The notes below the pieces were generated by a model. That model searched no databases. It was not told the DNA's origin and was given only the letters and a program-made list of their open reading frames with translations. This document shows, piece by piece, positions 1 through 12,509 of a DNA stretch of 64,000 bases (position 1 is the first letter of the stretch; each line of letters starts with the position of its first letter). The stretch lies in NCBI GenBank assembly GCA_949358305.1, contig OX442319.1, positions 3,720,001-3,784,000 on the forward strand. The letters run 5' to 3'. This DNA is from Strigamia acuminata. Lineage: Eukaryota > Arthropoda > Chilopoda > Geophilomorpha > Linotaeniidae. The position numbers were made by a program, and so were the translations under genes.

Positions 1-2706
1 GCATATCTGGCACTGTTGCAGAGATATAAGCAAAAAACTGACTTTTTGAACAGAAAAAGTGGTGTATCTCTGCAACGGTGCCAGATATGCAAATTCCGCC
101 AACGGGAATCGACTTTTTAGCGCATTTTATACGTCTTAAGCATGTTTTTGGCACTTTTTAAAATTTGTCAAAAAAGCAAAGGCTAATGTATGGAGAAATG
201 GCCAAAAATTGAAAAAGTTCCAGAAACGTGCTGGTTAGACGTAAAATGAGCTGAAAAATCGATTCCCGTGTGCGCAATTTGCATATCTGGCACTGTTGCA
301 GAGATATAAGCAAAAAACTGACTTTTTGAACAGAAAAAGTGGTGTATCTCTGCAACGGTGCCAGATATGCAAATTCCGCCAACGGGAATCGACTTTTTAG
401 CGCATTTTATACGTCTTAAGCATGTTTTTGGCACTTTTTAAAATTTGTCAAAAAAGCAAAGGCTAATGTATGGAGAAATGGCCAAAAATTGAAAAAGTTC
501 CAGAAACGTGCTGGTTAGACGTAAAATGAGCTGAAAAATCGATTCCCGTGTGCGCAATTTGCATATCTTGCACTGTTGCAGAGATATAAGCAAAAAACTG
601 ACTTTTTGAACAGAAAAAGTGGTGTATCTCTGCAACGGTGCCAGATATGCAAATTCCGCCAACGGGAATCGACTTTTTAGCGCATTTTATACGTCTTAAG
701 CATGTTTTTGGCACTTTTTAAAATTTGTCAAAAAAGCAAAGGCTAATGTATGGAGAAATGGCCAAAAATTGAAAAAGTTCCAGAAACGTGCTGGTTAGAC
801 GTAAAATGAGCTGAAAAATCGATTCCCGTGTGCGCAATTTGCATATCTGGCACTGTTGCAGAGATATAAGCAAAAAACAGACTTTTTGAACAGAAAAAGT
901 GGTGTATCTCTGCAACGGTGCCAGATATGCAAATTCCGCCAACGGGAATCGACTTTTTAGCGCATTTTACATGTCTTAAGCATGTTTTTGGCACTTTTTA
1001 AAATTTGTCAAAAAAGCAAAGGCTAATGTATGGAGAAATGGCCAAAAATTGAAAAAGTTCCAGAAACGTGCTGGTTAGACGTAAAATGAGCTGAAAAATC
1101 GATTCCCGTGTGCGCAATTTGCATATCTGGCACTGTTGCAGAGATATAAGCAAAAAACCGACTTTTTGAACAGAAAAAGTGGTGTATCTCTGCAACGGTG
1201 CCAGATATGCAAATTCCGCCAACGGGAATCGACTTTTTAGCGCATTTTATACGTCTTAAGCATGTTTTTGGCACTTTTTAAAATTTGTCAAAAAAGCAAA
1301 GGCTAATGTATGGAGAAATGGCCAAAAATTGAAAAAGTTCCAGAAACGTGCTGGTTAGACGTAAAATGAGCTGAAAAATCGATTCCCGTGTGCGCAATTT
1401 GCATATCTTGCACTGTTGCAGAGATATAAGCAAAAAACTGACTTTTTGAACAGAAAAAGTGGTGTATCTCTGCAACGGTGCCAGATATGCAAATTCCGCC
1501 AACGGGAATCGACTTTTTAGCGCATTTTATACGTCTTAAGCATGTTTTTGGCACTTTTTAAAATTTGTCAAAAAAGCAAAGGCTAATGTATGGAGAAATG
1601 GCCAAAAATTGAAAAAGTTCCAGAAACGTGCTGGTTAGACGTAAAATGAGCTGAAAAATCGATTCCCGTGTGCGCAATTTGCATATCTGGCACTGTTGCA
1701 GAGATATAAGCAAAAAACAGACTTTTTGAACAGAAAAAGTGGTGTATCTCTGCAACGGTGCCAGATATGCAAATTCCGCCAACGGGAATCGACTTTTTAG
1801 CGCATTTTACATGTCTTAAGCATGTTTTTGGCACTTTTTAAAATTTGTCAAAAAAGCAAAGGCTAATGTATGGAGAAATGGCCAAAAATTGAAAAAGTTC
1901 CAGAAACGTGCTGGTTAGACGTAAAATGAGCTGAAAAATCGATTCCCGTGTGCGCAATTTGCATATCTGGCACTGTTGCAGAGATATAAGCAAAAAACCG
2001 ACTTTTTGAACAGAAAAAGTGGTGTATCTCTGCAACGGTGCCAGATATGCAAATTCCGCCAACGGGAATCGACTTTTTAGCGCATTTTATACGTCTTAAG
2101 CATGTTTTTGGCACTTTTTAAAATTTGTCAAAAAAGCAAAGGCTAATGTATGGAGAAATGGCCAAAAATTGAAAAAGTTCCAGAAACGTGCTGGTTAGAC
2201 GTAAAATGAGCTGAAAAATCGATTCCCGTGTGCGCAATTTGCATATCTGGCACTGTTGCAGAGATATAAGCAAAAAACAGACTTTTTGAACAGAAAAAGT
2301 GGTGTATCTCTGCAACGGTGCCAGATATGCAAATTCCGCCAACGGGAATCGACTTTTTAGCGCATTTTATACGTCTTAAGCATGTTTTTGGCACTTTTTA
2401 AAATTTGTCAAAAAAGCAAAGGCTAATGTATGGAGAAATGGCCAAAAATTGAAAAAGTTCCAGAAACGTGCTGGTTAGACGTAAAATGAGCTGAAAAATC
2501 GATTCCCGTGTGCGCAATTTGCATATCTGGCACTGTTGCAGAGATATAAGCAAAAAACAGACTTTTTGAACAGAAAAAGTGGTGTATCTCTGCAACGGTG
2601 CCAGATATGCAAATTCCGCCAACGGGAATCGACTTTTTAGCGCATTTTATACGTCTTAAGCATGTTTTTGGCACTTTTTAAAATTTGTCAAAAAAGCAAA
2701 GGCTAA
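1..2706. repeat. 280-bp palindromic satellite, block A
   Basis: Tandem copies with a strict 280-bp period (nine whole units plus a partial one at the left edge); the array runs off the window. Each unit, e.g. 183-462, is an imperfect palindrome: the segment from about 202 pairs with the segment ending about 450, centred on a small hairpin at 321-340 (ACTTTTT-GAACAG-AAAAAGT). The best-matched inner arms begin GCATATCTGGCAC and end GTGCCAGATATGC. Units differ only at a few diagnostic sites (CTGAC/CAGAC/CCGAC beside the centre; TATACG/TACATG; ATCTGG/ATCTTG). Open frames of 74 and 83 codons recur on the minus strand but follow from the repeat and are not genes. The right end is cut by element E1, whose target duplication GCTAA is satellite sequence. 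Confidence 0.97.
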
Positions 2707-2874
2707 TGGAGTGTCCTACTCCATCGGTCAATCCTGACCAATCGTTATGTTTTGGCGCTTTTAAGAGCAGCGCCACCTATATTGTAATTCGAGAATAAAT
2801 CAGTCATTTTAGTTTAACTTACCTGACATGTCGCTTTCTTGACCACTAACCACATCAACGATAAATACACAATA
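2707..2874 (+). repeat. E1 5' LTR
   Basis: 168 bp, starting TGGAGTGTCC and ending ACACAATA, matching the copy at 12342-12509. It carries a terminal hairpin TGGAGT/ACTCCA, a second hairpin GGCGCT/AGCGCC, and AATAAA downstream of it. It is followed directly by ATTGGCGACGAGGAGG, the probable primer-binding site; the tRNA was not identified. Confidence 0.95.
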
Positions 2875-3077
2875 ATTGGCGACGAGGAGGATCGCAATCG
2901 ACGACCCACAACCAGATGCAGCTTCGTATCTACTTTTTGTGAGTTTTTTGATCGTTTGATGAACTTTTTGGCCGTTTTTGACCGTCGCTGACCACGCCGT
3001 CCCCGAAGTAGGCCTAGTCGTTTTGTGCTTCGAATTTTCGCGTTTTTTGTGCCATATTCCGCCTCCTTGCCATCAAG

Positions 3078-3392
3078 ATGTCGACGTTGAAAGGCACGCT
3101 TCGCGAATACGATTCCAGTGACGATTGGGAACTTTATTGTTTGCGTATGGCGAGTATTTTCGCCTGCAACAAAATAGTTGACGACCAAGAGCAGGTTCAC
3201 ACGCTGCTCGCGTACGTGGGCATGCCGACGTTGAAGCTATTGGTGTCGCTTACAGCACCCAAGAAGCCGGCCGAATTCAAGTACGCCGAATTGGTAGCGC
3301 TCATGCAGAAGAACGCCCGCCCGAAGCCGCTCGTTTTGGCCGAAATACGTCGATTTCATCGGCGCGATCGCCAGGCAGGTGAGACTGTCACC
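3078..3392 (+). pseudogene. E1 gag, N-terminal fragment (105 codons)
   Basis: The start ATG at 3078 opens the single gag-pol frame of E1 (begins MSTLKGTLREYDSSDDWELY). The frame runs 105 codons to the target site of E2 and resumes at 8411 once E2 and one TCACC copy are ignored; the total of 315 + 3771 nt keeps the frame. The segment is the N-terminal part of capsid and aligns residue for residue with the gag start of E3 at 46844. As it stands it reads a few codons into the E2 LTR and stops. Confidence 0.9.
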
Positions 3393-3567
3393 TGGGGTGT
3401 TCCGACCCCATCTTTAAAATATGTTATTTTATGACGCGCTTCCTGTTAAAGCGCCACCTATTGTAATTTCGTTAATAAATGCACTTATGTTAATTTTACC
3501 GTTCAACATGGCTGTCCTCTAACTTTATCCAACTTTATTGCAATCATCATTCCACAAGAACACATAA
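3393..3567 (+). repeat. E2 5' LTR
   Basis: 175 bp, TGGGGTGTTCC to CACATAA. It has a terminal hairpin TGGGGT/ACCCCA and a second hairpin GCGCTT/AAGCGC, then an AATAAA polyadenylation signal. Confidence 0.95.
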
Positions 3568-3752
3568 ATTGGCGACGAGAGATGGTAAATGCCTGAATCC
3601 AGCAACTTTTACAAACTTTTGTGCTTCTTTTTGGAACTTTTGATGACTTTTTCGCCGCTGACCACGAGTTCGTGACCGCGTGTTGACCGCTAGGCCTAAA
3701 TTTTTGCCGTGAGTTTTCTTGTTTGAAATTTTGCCAACTTTACCGTCCCAAA

Positions 3753-6700
3753 ATGCCTTTGGTTGCGGCACCCGAGAAATACAACCCGCTCGACGACTGG
3801 GAGACGTACATTATGCAGATGGAGTGCGTCTTTTCCTGCAACAAAATCGTCGCGGACACGGAAAAAGTTAATACGCTTTTGGCCTGTGTGGGGATGGCGA
3901 CTTTTGCCAAGTTCGTGGATCTCGCTCGCCCAAAGAAGCCGACGGAGTTGACGTTCAAGCAGTTAACTGATTTAATGATCAAAAATCAAAAGCCAAAACC
4001 GGTCAAGCAGGGCGAAATTGTCCGCTTTCGTGCGAGAAAACGCAACAAAGGCGAGTCCGTAAGCGATTTTGCGGCCGCTTTGCACTCGCTCACGAAATAT
4101 TGCGACTTCGAAGATAATCAAGATGACGAGATGCGAAACCAGTTCGTGATCGGTTTAAACATGCGGCAGGTTCAAGAGACGCTTTATATGCAGAAGGATT
4201 TAACTTTTGCACTAGCCCTCGAAGCCGCTACCTCCGCCGAAATCGCCGGAGCCGACGTGTCCAGCTTCGTCGATGCGCAGCAGTCTGTGCACCAGCTACA
4301 CAAGTCGGGGAACTCATCACGATCCAACGCGAACTCGCAAAAAGGAGGTAAACGCTCCTCGAGGGGCACCTCCGGTCAGCAGCACCAGCAGTCGGACCAC
4401 TCGAAGCCACAGCACGATAAACAAAAGTGTAAACATTGCGGCAGATCCGGCCATCGCCAGGACGAGTGTTGTTTCCGTACTGCAAAATGCCACGGTTGCG
4501 GCATTGAGGGCCACATTAAGCCCATTTGTCGCGCCACAAGATCGACTACGAGCGCTCACCACACGACGACGTCGGCACCTCGAAAATTGACGTTTTACGC
4601 CGTCCGCACGAAGGAACTGCAAACCCCGAACTCGGTGAACTCAGTTGCCCTTCGCCACACCAAACCGTTGGTACTCGAGCTTCGAATCGCGGAAGTTCTC
4701 CTCTGGATGGAAATCGACACCGGAGCGGGAGCGACGATCATTAGTCGTGAGATGTACGTCAAGCACTTTTCGAATTTCCCACTTCAGTCGCTCGGCACCG
4801 AACTGTCTTCGTACGACGGCCACGCCTTGCCAATGGCGGGTGTGTGCACTGTTCCTGTTGAATACGACGGCAAATCGTTCACCTTACCGTTGTGTGTGGC
4901 TGAGCACGGCCAAGTCCCGTTGTTAGGTCGCGATTGGATGGACATTTTCGGTCTCCTCGACGTCGCTGGTGCAGCGCTGCGCGCTGTAGTTTACCAAGCC
5001 AAGCCGGGAGTTCCATCGAAGTCAGCTCGCAAACGTGCGATTCGCCAGCGAGCCAAGCATCCACCTGATCCGGAGCCTGATTTGACGTCTACCGTCGCTT
5101 CAACTCGCGACACGGAACCGCTGCCTGCGCCGCGCGACGAGCCGCTTTCTCCGTCGATTGTCGCTGCCCCTGCGTGTGGATTGGCTTCCCGCAAGGCGGC
5201 GGCAGCTAAAGATGCTGCTCCGCAATGCTCGGCGAGCGCAGACGACCGTAATACGTTAAATTCTATTTTACAGAAGCATGAAAACGTTTTTCGGGACGAA
5301 ATTGGCTGCTACAACGTGGCACCGGTGAGTATCGACATCGACCCTAATTTCAACCCTATTTTTTTGAAAGCTTACCCGGTGCCACTCGCAGTCAAACCAG
5401 CTCTTGAAGTGGAACTTAGACGTCTCCAAGCGCTCGGAATCATCACGCCAGTGGCTTCTTCACGTTGGGCGACACCAATAATGCATGTGAAGAAATCGGA
5501 CGGCACTATTAAAATAGCGGGATGCTACAATCGGACAGTAAACAAAGCAGTTCTCCCGTGCTCGTATCCGTTGCCATTGTTTGCCGACGTGGCTTCAAAC
5601 TTGTCGGGGGGAGAGTCGTATTCAATCCTCGACATGAATCATGCTTACAACCAGCTTTGTTTGACCGCTGCTAGCTCTGAATTATGCACCATTAATACCC
5701 ATCTTGGTTTATTTCAAGTTAATAGACTTTTCTACGGAATCTCGACTGCGCCGGCATTGTTTCAACGTACGATGGACATTTTAACAGCGGACGTTTGCAA
5801 TACGCAGCCATTCATTGACGACTCGGCAGTCACTGGACCAACGAACAAGGACCACTTGGCGAATTTGGACTCATTACTTGGCGCTTTCAACGGAGCAAAT
5901 TTGACTTTGAATCGAGGCAAGTGTAAATTTTTATGTGATTACGTCGACTTCCTCGGCCTCCGTATTTCGAAGCATGGTATTTCGCCCATTGAGTCCAAGT
6001 TGGCGCCATTGCGTAACTCCAATCGGCCCACCGACGTGACGTCGCTGAAATCGTTTGTTGGGCTCGTAAATTACTACGGCCGTTTCATCATCCACTTTGC
6101 TCGAACCTTTGTATCGCCTGACGCGAGACGACGCGAAGTGGGAATGGCTGGACGTGCATGAGAAAACGTGGTTGAAAGTGCGCGAGTCGGTGTCTGTTGA
6201 TTCGGCTCTGGTTCATTACGACCAAAAGAAGGAAGTATTCCTAACTGTGGACGCTTCTCCCGTGGGCGTCGGTGCGTTTTTGTCGCATTGCGATGAGAAT
6301 GGCCAACACCGCCCCATCGCTTTTGCTTCATCGTTGTTGTCTGCTGCCCAGCGTAATTATGCGCAAATTGAGCGCGAAGGCTACGCGATCATCTATGGAA
6401 TTCGTAAATTCCACCATTATCTGTTTGGTCGCCGCTTCACCTTGCGAACCGACCATAAGCCGCTTGTCTCCATTTTTGGGGATAAGAAAGGCTGTAACCA
6501 GGTAGTGGCCGCTCGATTGCACAGGTGGGCGATGTTTTTGTCGGCATATGATTACGACATTGCCCATCTACCAGCTGCAGATAACGCAATCGCCGACGGG
6601 TTGTCTCGAAACCCTCAACCAATTGTGGACACATCTGAAGATTTCGATTTCGACATTAATGCTGTATTTTCTTTCTCTTTGTCAGCTTTTCCAGTGTCCA

Positions 6701-8085
6701 AACCTTCCCTTGAAGTGGCGTATGCGGCGGATTCTCTGTTACAAGAGGTGATTCGTTGCGTGCGTCATGGTTGGCAAAAACACAAGCCCGAGATGAAGGA
6801 CTACTACAAGCATCGAGATTCCTTTTCTTTATTCAATGATTTTTTGTTTCTCCACGATAGATTAGTTGTGCCAGTGGACTTGCGTGCGTCGATCCTCATC
6901 GAGCTCCACGCGGGCCACTTCGGCATTGTGAGGACCAAATCCTTGGCACGATCTACAGTTTGGTGGCCAGCCATTGACGCCGACATCGAGCGGACAGTGC
7001 GCTGTTGTGACGCCTGCCAGCGTTCGTTGCCTGATCCTCCTCGCACGTCCACCGTTCGTTGGCCAATTCCGGACGAAGTTTGGGGACGTGTTCACGTAGA
7101 CTTTGCGGGACCATTCCTGGGCAAGACGTTTCTGTTGGCAGTTGATGCTAAATCGAAATGGTGCGAAGTTCGCGCCATGACCTCGACCACAGCCGCTGCG
7201 ACGATCGACGTTTTAGAGGACTGGTTTTGCCAGCATGGACTGCCCATCCACGTGCATTCCGATAACGGTCCGCAATTCACGGCGAATGAATTCCGTGAAT
7301 TCCTTGAAGAAAATGGTATCCGGCACACTTTTTCACCGCCATACCACCCGGCTACAAACGGAGCAGTCGAAGGATTTGTCGGGACTTTTAAACGACAAAT
7401 GGAGAAATTTTTGAACTTGAACTTTTCGTTGCATGATTCATTGCGCCAATTTCTCTTCTCGTACAGATCCACTCCCCATGTAGCCACGAAATCGACTCCT
7501 GCGGAAATTTTCCTACAGCGCACGATGCGCACGCGATTGCATCTACTCAACCCTCGCCTCCTTCCAGACTCGGCGCTGATGGAGACCGCGAGGAGTTTCG
7601 AGGTTGGCGATGCCGTTTACGCGCGTGACTACCGCCATTCGGACAAGTGGGTGCCTGGTGTAGTTAAGGAGCGAGTTTCTTCGACCACATATGCAGTGGA
7701 GATTGCTTGTGGCGTGCTGTGGTCACGCCACGTGGATCAGCTTCGGAGACGTACCACAATTGGAGCTCCTCTCCCAATTGAAGGGGATAAACGCAATTCA
7801 GGGCCCTTCAAAATGCCTCAGAACGCTGATGTCCCTCATACTGATCCGCAACCTCAACCTCAACTGGCTATTCCTGCACCGAGCCAGAGTTTGCCGAACG
7901 CGCCTGCAACTCCGCCGCCATTACCTTTGCCTGCGCCGTTGCTTCCTGTTCTCCCACCGCTGCCGCCTTCTCCGCCACCGATGCCTCTTGTTCCTCAACC
8001 TGCTCAGCAATTGCCTCCGCAGGTCACTCGTAGGCCTCCTTCAGCTCGAGTTAAGAACAAAACTAAATTCTATGGTTTTCCGTGA
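3753..8085 (+). pseudogene. E2 gag-pol polyprotein, one frameshift
   Basis: The start ATG is at 3753 (MPLVAAPEKYNPLDDWE). In order: capsid-like gag; two CCHC zinc knuckles (CKHCGRSGHRQDEC and CHGCGIEGHIKPIC, about 4429-4530); aspartic protease with DTGAG (about 4720); RT with the catalytic box FIDD (about 5812); RNase H (TVDASPVGVGAFLSH, about 6246); integrase with an HHCC zinc domain (about 6907-7020) and DDE residues (HSDNGPQF about 7255; E of NGAVEGF about 7368); a proline-rich tail ending FYGFP. The first frame runs to 6161; the frame resumes at the codons LEPLYRLTRDD near 6110. Comparison with E1 and E3 shows exactly 8 bp missing just before 6110. Otherwise intact. Confidence 0.93.
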
Positions 8086-8230
8086 TTTCGTGATAATTGA
8101 TTTGATTCGTTTTTATTGTTGTAAACCTTTTTATTAATCTTTTGTTACATTGTAATTCCATTGTTCAATTTAATGTTAGTTCATCCTTTTTGTGATTGAT
8201 TCCCAGGTTGGTCTTCAATTAAGGGGATAC

Positions 8231-8405
8231 TGGGGTGTTCCGACCCCATCTTTAAAATATGTTATTTTATGACGCGCTTCCTGTTAAAGCGCCACCTATT
8301 GTAATTTCGTTAATAAATGCACTTATGTTAATTTTACCGTTCAACATGGCTGTCCTCTAACTTTATCCAACTTTATTGCAATCATCATTCCACAAGAACA
8401 CATAA
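8231..8405 (+). repeat. E2 3' LTR
   Basis: 175 bp, identical by eye to 3393-3567; preceded by the purine tract AAGGGGATAC and followed by the TCACC target duplication and the rest of E1 gag. Confidence 0.95.
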
Positions 8406-8410
8406 TCACC

Positions 8411-11400
8411 GAATACTCGTTGGCTCTCCAAGATCTTGCTCAAAATTGCGACTTTGGTGAAAATAAATCGGACGAGCTGCGAAATCGCTTTTTATGTGGC
8501 TTGCAAAACGAGCAAGTCCAACATGCGTTAACCCTGAAAACTGATCTGACTTTTGACGACGCCGTTGCTTTTGCGGCTTCCGCTGAGGTGTCATCGAAGG
8601 AATTTTCGACTATTGCTGCCCAGAATACAGCCGCCACTCCTGTGCATAAACTCCACGAGTCAAAGCCGCGATACGAGCCGAACAGACGAGGCGGGAAGCG
8701 TTTCACGAAGAAAAATGTTGCTTTTCCAACTCCACACCAACCATCCAGTAAAGGAAATGCGTCGGGGTGCTCGGCTTGTGGTAAATCGAACCACTCTCGC
8801 GATTCGTGTCGTTTTCGGGACGCCAAGTGCCACGGCTGTGGTAAAACTGGACATATTCGTCCGGTGTGTCGTTCTCGTGTTCCAGCATCGGATTCCACTC
8901 ACGTTGTTCGTTTTAACGAGGACATGGATTTCTATCGAGTTCACACTGGTCCCGCAACTGCAGTCAATTCCGTGCATTTGCCACGTGTGAAACCTGTCAT
9001 GATTACCATTTGTATCGATGGTGTCAATCTCGATATGGAGATGGACACGGGGGCTGGTGCTTCAATTATTGCTCTTGATTTATATCTAAAACATTTCTCT
9101 CATTTTCCATTGCAGACCATCCCGTGCAACATGTACACGTACACAGGCGACCAAATACAGATGGAGGGAGTTATTGAAGTTCCAGTCAGGTTCAAAAATC
9201 GTAATTTTCAATTGCCACTCTGTGTCGCGCGGGATGGTCCAGTTCCGCTGTTGGGCAGGGGTTGGTTGTGTATGTTTGGGCTCCTTTCGAAAACTGCTGA
9301 AGCGGTCGGCGCGAAAATTTACAAGGCCGATTCCGTTGCTCCCCAGTCCGAGGTTCTCGATTCCACTTCAGCCAAAGCTTTGGAAACGTTGTTGCTGAAG
9401 CACGAGCACACTTTCCGAGATGAAATCGGTTGCTTTAACAAGTCCACTGTTCACATTGACGTTGATCCGGCGGTACAGCCGATTTTTCTAAAAGCTTATC
9501 CAGTCCCCATAGCAGTTAAGCCATTGGTCGAGGCTGAGTTGGCGCGTTTGCAAGCGCTGGGTATTATAACTCCGGTTGCATCATCACGTTGGGCAACGCC
9601 CGTGATGCATGTTAAAAAGTCTGATGGCACCATCAAATTGGCTGGTTGCTATAACCGGACAATTAACAAAGCTATTTTTCCCAACTCATATCCTTTGCCT
9701 TTATTTGCAGATGTGACCGCCAAATTGTCGGGAGGGGAAACTTATTCAGTATTAGATATGAATTCAGCTTTCAATCAATTGGAATTAGATGAGGAGAGTA
9801 AAATGTCCTGCACGATTAACACTCATTTGGGCCTTTTCAGGGTAAATAGGCTCTTTTATGGTATTTCGTCCGCTCCCGCTCTATTCCAACAAACGATGGA
9901 CCAGTTGACCGCCAAGGTGAACAGCGCTCAGCCGTTTATCGATGACTCCGCCGTGACAGGTGCGACCAACGCGGTTCACCTGCAAAATTTGGACGTGCTT
10001 TTGACGACGTTCGGTGGAGCCGGTCTCACGTTGAATCGCCGGAAGTGTCACTTTTTACAGCAATCGATCCAGTTTTTAGGTTTAAACATTTCCAAACTAG
10101 GTATTTCCCCGATAGATTCGAAGCTCGCTCCACTCAGAGATGCAAGGCGCCCCAGTGATGTAACCTCTTTGAAATCGTTCCTTGGTCTCATCAATTACTA
10201 CGGTCGCTTTGTTGCAAATTTGTCTACTCTGCTCGAACCGTTATATCGTTTAACACGTGACGATGTCGAGTGGAAGTGGACAGAGGAGCACGAGTCCACA
10301 TAGAAGAAGGTTAAGGTTGCTGTGTCCACTGAGTCGGCGCTAGCCCACTTTGACCAGTCCAAAAAATTATTTTTGACGGTTGATGCTTCCCCGGTAGGTG
10401 TGGGAGCATTCCTTTCTCATCTTGATTCCGATGGTAATCACAAGCCCATTGGTTTTGCGAGTTCTCTCTTGTCGGCCGCGCAGAAGAATTACGCACAGAT
10501 AGAGCGTGAGGGATTCGCCATTATTTATGGCATCAGGAAATTCCATCACTACCTGTTTGGGCGTCGTTTCTTCCTGCGTACGGACCACAAACCCCTTGTT
10601 TCTATATTTGGACAGAAAAAGGGATGTAACCAGATCGTGGCTGCACGACTGCATCGTTGGGCAGTATTTCTGTCCGCCTACGATTTTATTATTGAACACG
10701 TGCCTGCTGTGGACAACGCCATTGCCGATGGCTTGTCTCGTAATCCACAACCGAGTGTGGACAGCAAAGAAGATTTGGAAGTCGGCATTAACAAAATTTA
10801 TTCTGCTTCAATTTCAGATTTCCCCATGTCAGCTACTTCTTTAAAAGCTGCGTACGCAGCTGACGAAGTACTGCAAGATGTTATGCGACATGTTCGCACT
10901 GGATGGAAATCACGCACGCCGGACACCGCTGAATTTTATAAACACCGGGACTCGTTCTCAACTTTTGACGAATTTTTATTTCTCTCTGATAGGTTGGTGA
11001 TTCCGAAAGCTGTTCGTCGTTCGGTGTTGGTCGAGCTCCATGCGGGTCATTACGGCATTGTCCGTACCAAATCGTTGGCGCGAGCCACGGTTTGGTGGCC
11101 TGGAATCGACGCTGACATCGAGCGCACAGTCAAGAACTGCGACGTCTGCCAGCGAAGCTTACCCGATCCGCCGAAATCAAACACCGTCAGTTGGCCAGTT
11201 CCAGACCAGGTGTGGGGACGGGTACATCTCGATTTCGCCGGCTCGTTTCATAATTCGATGTTCCTGTTGGCGGTTGACGCTAAAACCAAGTGGTGCGAGA
11301 TTCGTAAGATGTCCACAACTACTGCTGCCGCCACCATTGAAGTTATCAAGTCTTGGTTCGAAAATCACGGTTTGCCACTGCATTTTCATACCGACAACGG

Positions 11401-12181
11401 ACCACAGTTCACCTCGCAGGAATTTCGCCAGTTCTTGGCGATAAATGGAATTCGTCACACTCTCTCACCGCCGTACCATCCAGCTACAAATGGCGCGGTT
11501 GAGGGTTTTGTGAAGACTTTTAAAACCCAAGTTGATAAATTTCTAACCTTGAATTTTTCCTTGTCGGATGCCGTCTCCCGTTTCATCGCATCGTATCGCT
11601 CAACGCCACACGCTACGACGAAAGTTTCACCAGCTGTCGCCTTCCTTCAGCGTGAGATGCGGACGCGCTTACATCTATTGAACCCACGACTTCTGCCAGA
11701 TGTCGACCAAATTGACATTCCGCGCCGTTTTGAAGTTGGGGACCTCGTGTTCGCGCGGGATTACCGTGGCACTCCCAAGTGGATACCCGGTATAGTTAAA
11801 AAGAAGACTTCTTCGTCCACTTACGATATTGAAGTCGCTCTCGACGTGACGTGGAATCGACACATTGACCAGTTGCGACGTCGCGCAGATCCGAGTTTGT
11901 TGCCACAAAATGGGGGGAAAGATTGTAGAAGTTCTCTTCTTCCTTTTGCCATCACTTCTCAACCAACTACACCGCCTGTGCCCGCGCCTGATCCAGTACT
12001 CACCGTTCCTCAAGCTGTCGTTCCTCAAAACGTTGCTCCGACACACGCACCGCCGTTGCCCGTTCGTGCGCCATCGCCACCTGCAATTGCTGGCTCGAGT
12101 GCTCCAGTTCCTCCAGCGCTTAGCCCTCGACCAGTCCGAAACAGGAAACAAACGGACTTTTATGGCTTCCCACCGAATTGA
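8411..12181 (+). pseudogene. E1 gag-pol, main part, one in-frame stop
   Basis: Continues the frame of 3078-3392. In order: rest of capsid; two CCHC knuckles (CSACGKSNHSRDSC, CHGCGKTGHIRPVC; about 8768-8870); protease DTGAG (about 9044); RT with FIDD (about 9940); RNase H (TVDASPVGVGAFLSH, about 10377); integrase HHCC (about 11035-11150) and DDE (HTDNGPQF about 11390; E of NGAVEGF); a proline-rich tail ending FYGFPPN. The only internal break is TAG at 10301-10303, where E3 has TGG (Trp); the same frame runs on immediately after it. With 1257 codons here plus 105 upstream, it has the length expected of a Gypsy polyprotein. Confidence 0.93.
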
Positions 12182-12341
12182 TGTTTGTGTTTGTGTTTTA
12201 AATTAATTGATTTCATTTTGTGTTAGTTTAAATTTCCAACTTTGTTCTTTATTAACTTTTATATACATGTGTTTAATGTTTAAATTGTTTTATCCCTTTC
12301 TTGATTATATAATTGGTGTTTCTCCCAATTAAAGGGGATGT

Positions 12342-12509
12342 TGGAGTGTCCTACTCCATCGGTCAATCCTGACCAATCGTTATGTTTTGGCGCTTTTAAG
12401 AGCAGCGCCACCTATATTGTAATTCGAGAATAAATCAGTCATTTTAGTTTAACTTACCTGACATGTCGCTTTCTTGACCACTAACCACATCAACGATAAA
12501 TACACAATA
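12342..12509 (+). repeat. E1 3' LTR
   Basis: 168 bp, identical by eye to 2707-2874, preceded by the purine tract AAAGGGGATG and followed by the GCTAA target duplication and satellite block B. Confidence 0.95.

Larger units (their letters stand above)
3393..8405 (+). mobile_element. E2: Ty3/Gypsy LTR retrotransposon nested in E1
   Basis: Two 175-bp LTRs (3393-3567, 8231-8405) that look identical, flanked by the 5-bp duplication TCACC (3388-3392 and 8406-8410). The element is 5013 bp and lies in the same orientation as E1, inside its gag. It is the same lineage as E1 and E3 but diverged in protein. The purine tract AAGGGGATAC precedes the 3' LTR and ATTGGCGACGAGAG follows the 5' LTR. It must be younger than E1. 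Its pol is broken by one 8-bp deletion. Confidence 0.96.
2707..12509 (+). mobile_element. E1: Ty3/Gypsy LTR retrotransposon, interrupted by E2
   Basis: Flanked by 168-bp LTRs and by the 5-bp target duplication GCTAA (2702-2706 and 12510-12514). With nested E2 removed it is about 4.8 kb with one gag-pol frame. The LTR pair looks identical by eye, so the insertion is young. The domain order gag, zinc knuckles, aspartic protease, RT, RNase H, integrase is that of Ty3/Gypsy, closest in style to K02A2.6/Mag-type elements. The purine tract AAAGGGGATG precedes the 3' LTR. It cannot be autonomous as it stands: E2 splits gag and a TAG lies before RNase H. Confidence 0.96.

Noticed and set aside
158-2674. 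Repeated 74- and 83-codon minus-strand frames in every satellite unit
   Set aside because: They recur because the DNA repeats; they overlap each other in two frames, mirror the palindrome and have no start context or homology. The same applies to blocks B and C.
1-2706. CRISPR-like array
   Set aside because: The whole 280-bp unit repeats with no unique spacers, and the context is eukaryotic.
7840-12180. env gene after pol in E1-E3
   Set aside because: Pol runs to within 150-180 bp of the 3' LTR; the proline-rich end is the tail of integrase and no third ORF fits.
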